Origin: Guadua angustifolia
Taxonomy: Eukaryota > Streptophyta > Magnoliopsida > Poales > Poaceae
Length of the DNA: 64,000 bases
Reading direction: 5' to 3'
Assembly (NCBI GenBank): GCA_036346375.1
Contig: CM070502.1
Span: 19,630,924 to 19,694,923 of the forward strand
Of the stretch, positions 1 to 13,400 are shown one piece after another (position 1 is the stretch's first letter; each line of letters starts with the position of its first letter). Under the pieces are notes generated by a model. That model saw only the letters and a program-made list of their open reading frames with translations. It had not been told where the DNA came from and searched no databases. The translations under genes were made by a program, and so were the position numbers.

Positions 1-270
1 ACAGGCAAGAAATAAAGGAACTTACAAAATAAGAAAAAGGAAACGTGCCCTTAACGCTCAGCCGAAAGGCCTCTCATGGCCATCTCATCGCCCAGATTCT
101 TTAAATGTCCATCTACCTTCTACCAGGCCCAGATGGAACTGCATCCAACTTGCGGCTCCTGAGCAAGCCCATGCCGTTCGCACTTGTTTTTACAGCATTT
201 GTCTAGCACATACATACCGTCTCAAGAAAAAGAAAAAAAACTGAGAACATATCTTTAGATATTATATTAA

Positions 271-475
271 GAGTGTGTTTGCTAGGGCTCCAGAGCTGGG
301 TATTTCTAGGTCTATCAGATCCGTAGAGTTAGAGCTATGAGTACATTAAGAGTGTTTAGATAGATCATATTGTTTACATTTTAGACCAAAAATATAAACT
401 TAATTCACTTTATTTTAACCTACAAGTTTCAGATCTTAGATGAAGCTGGGATCTAGAGCTGGACCAAATAGACCC
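271..475. mobile_element. Degenerate Tourist-like MITE
   Basis: The ends are imperfect inverted repeats (left GAGTGTGTTTGCTAGGGC; right, read on the minus strand, GGGTCTATTTGGTCCAGC). The element is flanked by TAA at 268-270 and 476-478, the 3-bp target duplication of PIF/Harbinger-derived Tourist MITEs. It is about 205 bp and has no coding capacity. It resembles the better-preserved MITE at 29514-29818, which also carries a TTTGG..AGAGCTCC-type end. The family call is inference from the ends and the TAA. Confidence 0.5.
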
Positions 476-2934
476 TAATTTTCGAGGTTTGCACAGTGCT
501 ATTGCGATCATCCACTCTGCTTACCGAGCTACTACACCTCTTTTGTGTTCTGTGTCACTGGGCACTCAAAAAGCTCAAACATTTGCGCTCTAAGTGGATA
601 ATTTTGTGTGCATTTACCGACAAAGTACCGAACCCTCGGCACTAAGAACGCGCGGCACAGGTGATCGAGTAGGATAAGTTACTGTTATTGTTGGGAAGGG
701 CCTTTCTGAAGATGTATGCAGAGAATGTAAAGCACCATTTTGACTATGGAAACCGACCAACCGATTGAGCTAGCTGCTAGTTACTAATACTGCCAGGCAT
801 TGTATATAACCGTGTGTCCACAAACAGGATTTTGAATTTCGCTGAAATTTTTCCAAAATTTGGTCCTTTCGGTAGGTTCCGAAATATATTTATCCTAGTT
901 ATATTTCAGTGGGTTCATTTAAATTTTTTCCAAAAAGTTAAATTTTGGGTCAAACATTGTCCAAAAATTCAAATTTCGATCAAAATTTCGGACAACCATT
1001 TTGTCCCGAAATTCCACCAAAGTTACCAAATTTTGGTGGTGTCCGAAAAATTTTAAAAATGAAATTTGAACCGTGGTGTTCACTCTGCCAGAATTATTAA
1101 GATGTTTCTCGCTCCTTATCTAGGGCGGATCTAGGGGTGTCGTGTATTCGTCAATACCCCCAAAAATTTGATAAACACTACAAGGTCATTATTCAATAGG
1201 CCAAATTTGTTGATTGAATTTATTCTAATTTTAGTGGTTTGAAATTTGTAAGATTTTAGAACTATTTGTATTGTACTTTTAGCAAATTTTAAATATATAT
1301 ATTAGATTTATAATATTACAAATAATTATATAAAACTATAAAGTTATATATGTGAAGTGTACACCTTTAAAAAAATTTCTCGTCCCGCGACTGCTTAGTA
1401 GCCGTCTTTATATCTCCTCTTCACGTGTTACATCACCGAAGTCCTACTGTTGCCGGCCTCTTTTACCACCACTGACGAAATAATGTAGTGTTAGTATAAT
1501 TCAACCACGCAAAGGGATCGAGCAGAAGGCTTTCCTTTTTTTCCTGGAGCGTCTCCAAGTTTGCCATGTTGATCTGCGATGCGCTTTTAAGTAGGTCTAT
1601 TTCCTCCTTTGCTTGAGACTATCTAGAAGGCTAGTTAATTAGTACTTGACAGTTGGGCTAATTAACAATACGCGATCTAGACGCTACCATATTCTACACG
1701 CACACGACTAACTAAAGTCTCAGTGCACGTACACATAAAAAGCTAACGGGGAGAAATCAAACAATCCTGCCCCTAGCTGCCAATGTTCCATTGGAGTACG
1801 AATAGAATTCCACTGAAAGGAGGAGTCACGCAACGGCAAAGTCAGAGCGGCCACAGCTCCAAAGCCCCTCTAATCTCTACAGATCGCCTTTGCAACCCTA
1901 GCTCAGACACCGACAGGACGGACCCTCGCCAGGCGAAGGCCACGAAGCCAACCCGATCGGCCGGCCGGATCAGCAGACGCAGACGCTTCCCCTTTCGACG
2001 CTGCCGTGGACGGACGGGCTGCGTTGACGGCGCCCGCGCCGCTCGGTTGGTTAGGTAAATGACAAGGAAATAAAGCGGTGAAACAGCCGAGCCGGGCGGC
2101 CGCGGCCTCCCGCGCGCGGCCCACCAGCCACAAAAACCTTCGTGAAATGGTGCCGTCGCACGGCCGAATCGCGCGGTCGGTCGGTCGGTCGTTCGCGGTG
2201 TTGGTGGTACGTGTCACCGTCGCGCTCTCGATCGGCGCCCCGTAAGCACACGCGCAAAGCCGGCTCTCGCACGCTCCGTCGCTATTTCTGGTTTCGCGCG
2301 CGGCCAGTGTCGTTGCACCACGTAAAGCGCACGATCGAGCGACCGGACGAGTGGTGATGTCTGACCGTCAGGTGACGGATCGCAAGCCCATTGGAGGCGC
2401 CACGGGGGGAACGGAATTCTGGTGCCCACTACGGGAGGGAAAAAAATAGCAATATCTCCGGTCCTAAAGAATAATCGATCGACCGCAGGATGTTAGTTTG
2501 TTGTTGTGTAGTGGGGTTTGTGTAGGGAGGGAGATAAGGCGGCGCATCATTAGCCGCGAGAATCCGGTTCTGCAACTTCGATTAATCAAATAGTGGGCTA
2601 ACCGTGCTATGATTGTTAATTAGTCGTGAGGATATGTTCTTCGTTAAAGCCTATTGCAAAAGAGAAAGAAGAGATGCGCACTAAAGCAAAATTGCAAAGC
2701 CGGCTTATGGGTACCATCCCCTTAAACCTCAGTCAGTCGTACGATTAAAGAAACAAAAAAGGAGCGATGGCCCAGGTTGATTACTGCAGTTGCAGTTATA
2801 GCTGCAACATTACATGGGTACAATTATTTTGAGGTTAATCTCAAACTAGTAAATTTGGGTATACTTTCTTAAAATGTTATGTGTTATCTTCTCCATTCAA
2901 CCTCTTCCCCTCTTCACCACTCATTTCTCTCACC
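476..2934. other. No recognisable gene; AT-rich repeats and a GC-rich island
   Basis: No protein family is recognised here. From about 820 to 1075 there are dispersed runs of 'aaatttcg/aaatttt' like those in the hAT-like element at 15195-16723, so this may be a fragment of a related element. From about 1900 to 2450 the base composition turns strongly GC and CpG rich, with a short CGGT run near 2176. Open frames exist on both strands but none looks like a known protein. It could be an old promoter or first-exon remnant; that is a guess. Confidence 0.4.
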
Positions 2935-3357
2935 TAGGGGTGAAAAAAAACTCAAAACTCGTGAGTTAAACGAGTATTCGCAAACTTGGCTCGAATTCGT
3001 TCCTTAATGAGTCGTGTCGAGCCATGATTTGAACTTGTTTATATAACGAGTTAAATGAGTCAAATCATGAGTTAAACGAGCCAACTCGCGAGTTTAACGA
3101 GTCCTCGAAGTCGGCAAGTACAGCTGTATATGTGAGGCAAGGATGATAACACATAGTATACCATATAGTCTCAACAGCAATCCTCCTTTCAGATGACAAT
3201 ATCGAGTTTAACGAGCCAACTCACGAGTTTAATGAGTCGAGCCGAGCTGAGGTTTGAGCTCGTTAAGATAACAAGTCGAGTTGAACTGGCATGTTATCTT
3301 AACCACTTTGATTGAGCGGAGTCGAGTCGAGCCGAATTGGCTTGTTATCCACCCCTA
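2935..3357. mobile_element. hAT-type MITE with 8-bp target duplication
   Basis: The element starts TAGGGGTG and ends CACCCCTA, the inverted ends expected for hAT elements. The flanks are CTCTCACC (2927-2934) and CTCCCACC (3358-3365), an 8-bp target duplication with one mismatch. Internally it is built of many 'gagttaaacgag/aactcgcgag' motifs in both orientations, typical subterminal repeats. It is 423 bp and non-coding. Confidence 0.8.
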
Positions 3358-3365
3358 CTCCCACC

Positions 3366-4800
3366 TCCCTTCTTCCCCTTGCTAGCACAAAAAATTAAAA
3401 TTAGAATATTTAAACTTTGAAAATTTTAAATAGGAAGCTTCAATTGAAAAAAAAAATCAACTCAAAATTTAAAACTCAGAAAAATTAAATCTGAAAATTT
3501 CAACTCAAAAAATTTCAAATCAAAAAGTTTCGACTCGAAAAACTTTCGATTCAAAAACTTTTGATTCGAAATGTTTCGATTTAAATTCAAGACAAAAAAT
3601 TTTCAATCAGACAATTTCAAATTGAAAAGTTTCATCTCGAAAAAATTTTAAATTATAAAGTTTCAAATCAAAAAGTTTTAGCTCTGAAAATATTCAATTC
3701 AAAACTTACAAATCGAAAAATTTCTTTTCAACAGACTTTCGGTTCGAAAAGTTTGTTTAAAAGACTTTTAAAAGTGATTAAAAAATACTAGTTTTTAAAA
3801 ATTGAGGAAAAATTTAAAATACAAAATATATTTTGGGTTTAATGGGAAGTGAATGGAGGAGGAAAGGAGATGAAGGAGGTGCTGCTATTTATCTCAAGGA
3901 GACAGCCTTTGAGGGAGAAGGAAAGTAAAAGAAGAAAGGAGATGATACACTGTTATAAGAAAAGAGCTTTTGAGATAGAAGTATTGTCACTTGTCTAAAA
4001 AGAGATTCTTTGGTAAGGACGTCCTCAAATTAGCAACTTCTACGTTATATTGCGGTGTCATTACGTCACAACGATGGGATACAAGAGGTTGAGAGGACAT
4101 GAAAAACAGTACTGCACTTCTGTGCTGTACAATATTGAAACTACAGAAGTGACTTCAGAAAGTACATGTGGTTAAACGGTGGCACGAAACTGTGGATGAA
4201 AATGGCCTGTTCTCGTAGACAAGGGCGACGGCGAAGTGCCGGCATGCACGATGGGATCGTTACCTAACTCCGGTGGTCCGACAGACCGGTCAGTGACGCC
4301 ACCATGCTCTCAGGAAAATCCGAAGCCCGATCGAAATATTGGAGCGTGCAAAACCGTTCCAAGACCGTATTCAATCTCTCATGCGCCCGGGGTAATTTGC
4401 GGAAAACTTTAACATTCTCTTTTACGTCTAGGCTCCGTTTTACTTAAGAGGTGGAATAGAAGTCCCTCACATCTAAACTCTCTCAGGCCTAAGAGATAAA
4501 ATAAAAGTAAGTTGCAATTATTTTTTAATTATGTCTAGACTCTTCCTCAGTTGCAATTATGTTTTAAAAGGAGGAATAAAAGTGAGTTGCACTTATTTTT
4601 TTAATTGTATTAACTGGGTGTTGAATTCAAGACATTTTAGCTCTAATACTATGTTGAGTAATATGCATAAGCCAGTTCATTCAAAAAATTGAATAGCAAA
4701 TTCACTTATACTGGCCAGAAAAAGGCAAAAGGAAAAAAAAAAAAAACGAAAGTTACCTTGGATAGTTGGAGTGCAAGAACAAGTGGCGTAGCATTTTCGT
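3366..4800. other. Non-coding; AT-rich simple DNA
   Basis: From about 3400 to 3800 the sequence is an imperfect low-complexity run of 'aaatttcaaatcaaaaagtt'-like words. The remainder, with short A-rich tracts near 4730, shows no gene, RNA or clear transposon boundary. Confidence 0.5.
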
Positions 4801-4864
4801 TAGGTAGCTGGTAACGCCGGGCCAAGTGGCCATAGATGAAACTAGGACAATAAGCGCGGCGTGC

Positions 4865-5460
4865 CGTGCGCGTGAACGAAAAACAAATTTATGTTTTTTT
4901 CGGAGAAAAACGGATCACGAAAACAAATTTTGCCGCGCGCGTGAACGAAAAACAAATTTGTGTTTTTCTCAGAGAAAAAAACGGACCATGAAATTTTTTT
5001 TTTGGAAAAGCGAGGAAAAACGGACCACAAAAATATTTTTTCCGGGAAAAACGGAGCACAAAAACATTTTTTTCGGGAAAAATGGAGAAAGGACTAAGCA
5101 AGACGCGCCGTCTGCGTGAACGAAAAACAAATTTGTGTTTTTCTCAGAGAAAAAACGGATCACGATTTTTTTTTTTTGGAAAAGCGAGGAAAAACGGACT
5201 ACGAAAACATTTTTCGGAAAAACGGAACACAAAAACATTTTTTCGGAAAAAATGGGAAAGGACTAAGCTACAAGCACGCCGTCAGCGTGAACAAAAAACA
5301 AATTTGTGTTTTTCTCGGAGAAAAACGGACCACGATTTTTTTTGAAAAGCGAGAAAAACGGACCACGAAAATATTTTTTAGGAAAAACGAGGAAAAAGCA
5401 CGAAAATATTTTTCCGAAAAGAACGGAGGAAAAAGTCTAGAGATAGATGAACACATTTTT
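4865..5460. repeat. Tandem array, about 173-bp unit
   Basis: The word CGTGAACGAAAAACAAATTT (last copy CGTGAACaAAAA) recurs at about 4871, 4940, 5115 and 5286, so the full units are 175 and 171 bp with a short 69-bp first unit. Each full unit continues with 'cagagaaaaa-acgga', 'gaaaagcgaggaaaaacgga' and 'ggaaaaacggagcacaaaaacattttt' stretches. Open frames through the array are artefacts of its low stop density. Confidence 0.8.
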
Positions 5461-5517
5461 ACGGTGACGAAAACATTTTTTCGAGAAAAACGAAGAAAGG
5501 ACCTAGACATAAAGAGC

Positions 5518-6113
5518 AAGGACATAAATGTTACGTTTTGGACTGTCGCTATTTTGAAAAATTAGAAAAGGGCTTGTTCGTGATTTGAATTTAACGGAGT
5601 TTTTTCCGTAAAAGCGGTATACGAGGACCCAAACGCGATTTCAAAAGGAAACCTTTCTCTCACAAAAATTACGAAGGATCTATTCGTAATTTGCAGGGAC
5701 CTATTCGTAATTTGAAGAAACATAGAGGGTTTTTCGCAAAATGGCCTGAGAGGACACGTGGATCGGCTCTCGTTGCGGGAACTTTGCGGACTTAGAGAAA
5801 GGACCTAGACGTAAAAGTAAGGACATAAATATTACGTTTTGGACTGTCGCTATTTTGAAAAAATTAGAAAAGGGCTTGTTCGTGATTTGAATTTAACGGA
5901 GTTTTTTCCGTAAAAGCGGTATACGAGGACCCAAACGCGATTTCGAAAAGGAAACCTTTCTCTCACAAAAACTTACAAAGGATCTATTCGTAATTTGCAG
6001 GGACCTATTCGTAATTTAAAGAAACATAGAGGGTTTTTCGCAAAATGGCCTGAGGGGACACGTGGATGGGCTCTCGTTGCGGGAACTTTGCAGACTTTAA
6101 TAGGAGGATGATG
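5518..6113. repeat. 301-bp tandem duplication
   Basis: The word AAGGACATAAAT begins at 5518 and again at 5819. The following roughly 290 bp (through 'cacgtggat.ggctctcgttgcgggaactttg') is nearly identical in both copies. A third, diverged copy lies at about 7040-7290 with the same 'cctattcgtaattt' and 'gaatttaacgg' words. No protein product is recognised. The family looks like a dispersed grass repeat, possibly transposon-derived. Confidence 0.75.
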
Positions 6114-6545
6114 CGACCCAGCGGTAAACTTTGCACCGTACCTGGCCAGTTTGTTCATCTACCCGTCAGTTAAGTAATTGACAAGAAACAGACCACGGTG
6201 AAATCCATGATTAAAACTTGCGAGTTAATCTACTCACCACAGCAGATGAAGTTCCGTAAAGATTAAAGGAATCACATGTTTGACCTTTCATTAAATCCTC
6301 TAACCGACCTGCCCATGCATGTATCTATCAAGTCCAACTATGTCCCTTTTATTTCCAAGAAATAGGAGTACTACTGCGTATAGTTTGTTCGTGGAGAAGA
6401 CATCGAACCATATCAAATTTAACCGCCGATCCAATTCCAATCCCACAAAAGCGTACAACTGCTGTACCGGTATTATTTTCTCCAGTCCTCTGTCCCGTGG
6501 CATGTACAATGGTGTGTGTATATACTAGACATAGCGTGCTATTGC

Positions 6546-6785
6546 ACGCCGTGTTGTGTGGGCGTGGGAAAAAATCGACGAAAGGACGTAACACGATTTT
6601 CAACATATTTCTCACTCCGAAAAAGCGTAAACCGAGTTACGGGAAAAAATAGAGAAGCGTCGTTGACGCCGTGTTGTATGGGCGAGGGAAAAATCGAAAG
6701 CAGCATAAACGCGATTTTCAACATATTTCTCTCAAAACAAAGCAATGAAACCGAGCTACGGGAAAAAAATAAAGAGTTAGAGTTG
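6546..6785. repeat. Two ~120-bp tandem units
   Basis: ACGCCGTGTTGT begins at 6546 and 6666. Both units run through 'gattttcaacatatttctc' and end in 'accgag(t/c)tacgggaaaaa'. They are non-coding. Confidence 0.65.
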
Positions 6786-7892
6786 TAGAAATATCTCTTT
6801 CGACGAATTATCTGGGAAATATCGGAGACCGAGGTGGAAAACGAGGTGGGAAAACAGCCTTAGAGGAAAAGGCGAAAAATTATTAGTGGCGACAACCTTT
6901 TTGAGTTGCACATATTTCGGTGACAAAAACATTTTTTAAGCAAAACGGAGAAAGGACTGACGTGATGATGACCTTCTTAGAGATGCACATATATTTCGGT
7001 GACGAAAACATTTTTCCGTGAAAGAAAGGACCTAGACGTAAGGAGCGAGGACCTATTTGTTACGTTTTGGATCTATCCGCTATCTGAAAAATTAGAAAAG
7101 GGCATGTCCGCGATTTGAATTTAACGGGGGCTTTTTTCGTAAAGTACCGCACGAGGGACCCGAACGTAAAAAAAATAAAAAATCTTCCCCTCACAAAAAA
7201 TCGCGAAGGACCTATTCGTAATTTCGAGGGACCTATCCGTAATTTGGAGAAATGTAGGGGGCTTTTTGCAAAAATGCCAAGGGTGACACGTGGGCATGCT
7301 GAGGAGCGGCCGAGCCCAGGCGCTATGTAATGGCTAATATACACACACTGTCTATAAGAGTATGTCGCATTAAGATTTTGAATGATATGGAGGAGAGAGA
7401 ATGAGAAGAAGAAAAATACTATCTACTATTTAACAGACGGTTTATAGATAGCTTTTACTGTATATACCATTATACAGACAGTCTATTAATTATATGAGAG
7501 GAATTACAAACAGCTGTAGCTTGCATAGACAGTCGGGTTGTCTTTAACTCTGTTTATAGATAATGTGGAAGTGTATTATAAACAATCACCGTCAATAAAT
7601 AATTAGTGCAAATGGCTATTCAATGCTAAAATGCTAACATCCAACGTGGATCATCCGATCTATCATGTGTGGCTCAGATTAAGAGTGATGCGATGCAAAT
7701 AGGTATGCAAGCTGACAGGCGGCCCGGCCGAAAGCGGCTGCCACACGAGTCTCTTGCCGCTGGCGGTTGACTTTGCTCCCAACCTGCCGTAACCCCGTTG
7801 CTATCCTTCACCCAATTTCCAGCAGAATGTTCAGTTTTTGTTTTGCAGATAAAAATGGGAAGCACCGCAACTCGGCTTTCTCAGTATAAATA

Positions 7893-8186
7893 GAGTTTTT
7901 ACTATCCTTGAAAGGTATATAAGATACCATCAAATTATCTTACATTTTTATACCTATCAGTACTTTTACTCTTTAAACTTTTGGTACTTTTTGATACTAC
8001 ATCAATGCTTATTTTAGTACCTCCTAAGGATGATAAAAAGTCTCCTTGGTAAAATCATAATAGAGGTATCACCAAATTGCTATTGAACTATTGTACCGTT
8101 TGGTATCTTCATCCTTTAAACTTTTCGTACTTATGGTACTAGATCAATATATAATTTGATACCTTCTAAGAATAGTAAAAAGTCTC
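7893..8186. mobile_element. Tandem pair of small MITE-like units
   Basis: The left end (GAGTTTTTACTATCCTTGAA) is matched in inverted orientation both at about 8033-8044 and at the right end near 8186 (revcomp GAGACTTTTTACTATTCTTA). The interior words 'tttaaacttttggtactt' and 'tactaCATCAAT' also recur with a period of about 145 bp. This suggests two adjacent copies of one MITE sharing an end. The target duplication was not resolved. Confidence 0.5.
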
Positions 8187-10424
8187 GAATCATAAACATT
8201 CTTACACAATTTCCATTTTGGCATCATGTCCATGGCAGCGTGTTCATTATCTCCATGCTTATTTTATAGAATGCTCTCTTGAGCATTTGTCTCACAATAT
8301 CTTCGATAGTGACGCTTACACTATATTTATGGAAACAGAAATACTACATAACGCAATAGTGTCGGATCCATTTCCAATGGTACAGCAAATAGCCTGATTC
8401 CATCCCACTCATCCAACGTCTTGTCTCACGTGACTTCTCTCCCTCAAGATTCAGTACGACCCTTCTCCCTCGTACAGTTCATCCCACTGAATGCAACTTT
8501 TCCCACCTCTGTTTCCCACACCGGTGATCCGCCGGTCAATTTGCTGCAAATTGAACCATAAGGCCACCCCGGCTCAATTCTTCTTGCTTTTATCCTCCAG
8601 CTTGAGCGCTCTAGAGTAGTGGATGTGAGCATCAGCTACGAGGAGTAGGTGTGGCAGTATCCGCGAGTGGATGTAGCGGGTATGGCGAGAGGTTGCAGCG
8701 AACTCTAAAGTAGTGACACAGAAGCAGCGTAGCGGAATGGTGAGGCCGCATGGAGATAGCTTGACGTGAGGTGGTCATGTTGAATTGTTGAGGCCGCACA
8801 GAGGCGACTATGGCCACACAAAAATGATACAGTGGCGGGGTGGACGGTATTACAATGCAGCAGCAAGTGAGCATGGTGACTGCAAGCAGCGATTGGTTGC
8901 AGGCAAGTGCGATAGGGGGCACAGGCTTGCGGAAGAGCAATTACAGACGGCGAGCACGCAGGGCCGACAAGCGCCCGACGAGCGTTGCTACATACTAAGA
9001 CTGACGAGTAATCCATATTTTGATTATTTTTCTTTGAAAGACGTTCGAATTTCAATATTTTTTTAAAAAAACTTGCCTTGATTTATTTGAAAGTCGTGTT
9101 AGCTTCCTTGAAAATCTTATGAAGCACCAAATTTCAAATTTCGAAATCCGTGTTTAAGTTTTGCTCGAAACATTTTTGAATCTCTTGCGAAACACCAAGT
9201 TGCAGAGTTTTGAACTTATATTTTTCAATGCAAAACTCCCCTAAAACTTGTGAAATTTGATTGGATTTTTTGCTAGCTCGCCAAAACTTTGAAGTTTATT
9301 TTGAATCTTTTGTTGAAACTAATTTTTCAATCAAATTTCATATTTTAAAACTCATTGAAACGGTCTAACAATACACTAATCTCTCTGAAATCCTTTTGAG
9401 ACTGTCTGAAACCTAGTGAAACTTAATGAAAAAAGGATGAAACTTTTTCTTGAATTTTTGAAATTTTCTCGAAATCTTTTGAAACTTGTTCATTTTATGT
9501 GAACCTTGTTGAAATCTATAAAAATATTCTATTAAAACCTTCTTGAAACTACAACATTTTAAATCTGGAACCTCAAGTTTTATTTTTTAGACACATTGAA
9601 ACATTCTAAAAATGCATTGAAACTCTCTGAAACCTAGTGAAACTAGATGAAACAACGATGAAAATTTTGCTTGAATTTTTTAAACTTCCTCGAAACCTTT
9701 TGAAACTTGTTGAGATCCACTTGAAAGTCATGCGCGAAACCTTTTTGAAACTTTGATTTTTTTTTAAGCCCGAAACTTTCGCAAAACTTGTTGCATCATT
9801 TAAACTTACATAAAACTTGCTACACAGGTAGAACTCTATAAAACTTTGCTATACTGTTGGTAGCACTTTAAACGGTATGCCGTTGGATAAATTCTCCCTT
9901 CTGGGAAATAGGAAAAAAAGGGTAGTGCTTATCTGGTTGTATAATATTGGTATGCAGGTTCCATCCTTGAGATTGGTCTGCTTTCATGCTAGTTAAAATA
10001 ATCATTTCAATCCACACAGCCAAAAGGAAGGAAAGGGAGGAAGAAAAGGAAGGTTAGGCCAATTTTGAACAGAAGTCAAAATATTTCCGACCATGCATTT
10101 TTCCAGCAAGTTGACAGAGACAATCAATTCCCCGGAAGAAAATTTGGGTCTCCCACGGCTGAGTGCCTACACAATCACAAGTCAAAACAGAAGCATGACA
10201 CACTCCGCTGCCTGACACCTCCCTACTACGCTGTCCTATCGTCTCCCACCTCACCTCACCTCAACTTACTCTCACTTCACCTCCACCATTGTTGCTTGGG
10301 GTGCAAGCGCTCAGGAGGCCAGCCTTATGAGCCAAATGGCTTAGATATCACAAAGCTCCTGAAAAGGCCAAACAAGAAGGCTTCTTCCCTGCTCCGCGCC
10401 ATCGCTATAGCTCTTCTTGCTCCG
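8187..10424. other. Upstream region of the receptor kinase; no gene seen
   Basis: From about 9000 to 9830 the sequence is low-complexity, built of 'gaaac(t)/ttgaaact' words. The 360 bp just upstream of the receptor-kinase start are open in the same frame but lack signal-peptide character and are taken as 5' leader. No clear TATA box was located. Confidence 0.5.
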
Positions 10425-13400
10425 ATGGGGCATTTCTTGATGCAACGCACCACCACATGGCCATGCTGTTTCTTCTTCTGCGTGTCTGTCCACCTGCTCT
10501 TCTTGTCTCCAGCCAACTCCCACGACCAAAGCACCTGCAACCCGGGTGATTTTAATGCCCTGACGGACTTCGCGAAAGGTCTCTTCGGAGGAGACGTCAG
10601 CGGCTGGACGGTTCCAAACGCGACCTCCAAAACGGCCAACTGCTGTGCATGGACCGGTGTCACGTGCAACGACGATGGCCGGGTCATCGGGCTGGACCTC
10701 CAGAGAAGGAAGCTGAGGGGCGAACTGGCGCTTTCGCTTGCACAGCTGGACCAGCTCCGGTCGCTCAACCTCTCCAACAACAACCTCCGTGGTGCCGTCC
10801 CGGCACCCCTCTTCCAGCTCCATAGGCTGCAGCGGCTCGACCTCAGCAACAACGACCTCACAGGCACATTCCCGGCTAACATGTCACTCCCGGTGATTGA
10901 GGTCTTCAATATATCCTTCAACTTCTTCAAGGGCTCCCATCCCAAGCTGCATGGTTCACCGCAGCTCACGGTGTTCGATGCGGGGTACAACATGTTTGGA
11001 GGGCACATTGATACAAGCATCTGTGAGTTGTCTGGAGCTATCCGCGTGATCCGGTTCACATCGAATCTCTTCACTGGGGAGTTCCCAGCAGGCTTCGGGA
11101 ACTGCACGAAGCTGAAGGAGCTATATGTTGATCTCAACAGCATCTCCGGGAGCTTGCCAGATGATCTATTCAGGTTGCCATCTCTGAAGAACCTGTCTCT
11201 GCAGGAGAATCAGCTTGCTGGTAGGATGAGCCCAAGGTTCGGCAATCTCTCCAGCCTTGTTAAGCTGGACATATCTTTTAATTGGTTCTATGGATACCTT
11301 CCAAATGTTTTTGGTAGCCTTCGCAACTTGGAGTACTTCTCGGCACAGTCCAACTTCTTCAGGGGCCCATTGCCTTCCTCGCTGTCCAATTCGCCATCAC
11401 TGAAGATGTTGTACCTGAGGAACAATTCTCTGACTGGAAAGATTAATCTCAATTGCTCGGCAATGGCAAAATTGAGCTCGCTTGACCTTGGCGCTAATAA
11501 GTTGATCGGCACAATTGATAGTTTGTCAGACTGCCAACATCTGAGAAGCTTGAATCTTGCCACGAACAACCTCAGTGGAGAAATCCCTGCTGGTTTCAGG
11601 AAGCTTCAGTTGCTATCCTACATCTCGCTTTCAAACAATAGTTTCACAAATGTCCCCTCAGCATTATCTGTCCTTCAAGACTGTCCAAGCCTAACGAGCC
11701 TCGTGCTGACAAAGAACTTTCATGACAGGAAGGCCTTGCCAACTGAAATACATGGTTTTCATAACATCCAAGTGTTTGTCATCGCTAACAGCTATCTTTC
11801 AGGATCGGTACCACCGTGGCTAGCTAATTTCACACAATTGAAGGTGCTGGATTTGTCATGGAATCAATTGGTTGGGAATATTCCTGCATGGATTGGTGAT
11901 CTTGAGCTTCTATTCTATTTGGATCTTTCTAACAATTCACTTACTGGAGGAATTCCAAACAGTTTGTCAAGCATGAAGGGGCTACTTGCATGCAACAGCT
12001 CACAGCAATCCACGAAGACCGATTATTTTCCATTCTTCATTAAAAAGAACAAGACAGTCAAAGGATTGCAATACAATCAGGTTAGCAGGTTCCCACCTTC
12101 TCTAATTCTCAGCCATAACAAGCTCATAGGTCCCATATTGCCGGGCTTTGGAAGACTCAAGAACCTGTATGTCTTGGACCTCAGTAACAACCAGATTTCT
12201 GGTGTCATTCCTGATGAGCTATCAGGCATGTCGAGCTTGGAATCCTTGGATTTGTCACATAATAACCTGACCGGAAGCATCCCTTCTTCACTAACAAAGC
12301 TGAATTTTCTATCAAGCTTCAGTGTGGCGTACAATAATCTGACAGGTCCAATTCCATCAGGAGGGCAATTTTCTACATTCACAAGTTCTGATTATGAAGG
12401 GAACCCCAAACTCTGTCGCATCCGCTTAGGCCTACCCCAATGTCATTCAACTCATGCTCCTGCCATGTCTGCAACAAAAAATAGAAAGAACAAAGATGTC
12501 ATATTAGGAATAGCTATTGGTATTGCACTTGGAGCGGCAGTTGTTTTGTCTGTTGCTGTTGCACCTGTGTTGATGAGTAGCTTCAGAAGGCAGGATCATT
12601 TAGCAAAGGCTGTTGCAGATACAAATGGAGTCCTCGAGTTGGCTCCAGCTTCACTGGTTCTTCTGTTTCAGAACAAGGATGATGACAAGGCGTTGACTAT
12701 CAGTGACATCTTGAGATCTACAAACAACTTTGATCAGGCTAATATCATTGGCTGTGGTGGCTTTGGTCTAGTCTACAAGGCAACACTACCAGATGGAGCA
12801 ACAATCGCCATCAAAAGACTATCGGGTGATTTTGGTCAGATGGAACGGGAGTTCAAAGCAGAGGTGGAGACTTTATCAAAAGCTCAACACCCTAATCTTG
12901 TACTTCTTCAAGGTTACTGCAGGGTTGGCAGTGATAGGCTCCTGATCTACTCTTACATGGAGAATGGCAGTCTAGACCACTGGCTTCATGAAAAGTCTGA
13001 TGGTCTATCTAGATTAAGCTGGAAAAGAAGGCTTCAGATAGCAAAAGGAGCAGCAAAAGGTCTGGCATACCTGCACTTGTCATGCCAACCGCACATACTC
13101 CACCGTGACATCAAGTCAAGCAACATACTTCTGGATGAGAAGTTTGAAGCTCATTTGGCTGATTTTGGGCTTGCTCGGCTTATTTGTCCCTATGATACAC
13201 ATGTGACAACCGACCTAGTTGGCACATTAGGCTACATTCCCCCAGAGTATGGTCAGTCTTCAGTAGCCACTTTCAAAGGTGATGTGTATAGTTTTGGCAT
13301 TGTTCTTCTGGAGTTATTAACTGGAAAGAGGCCTGTAGATATGTGCAAGTCGAAGGGAGCTAGGGAGTTGGTCTCATGGGTTATACGCATGAAAGAAGAA

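Noticed and set aside
10065..10424. In-frame 120-codon N-terminal extension of the receptor kinase
   Set aside because: It has no signal-peptide character and no family counterpart; the Met at 10425 gives the normal length and a clear signal peptide.
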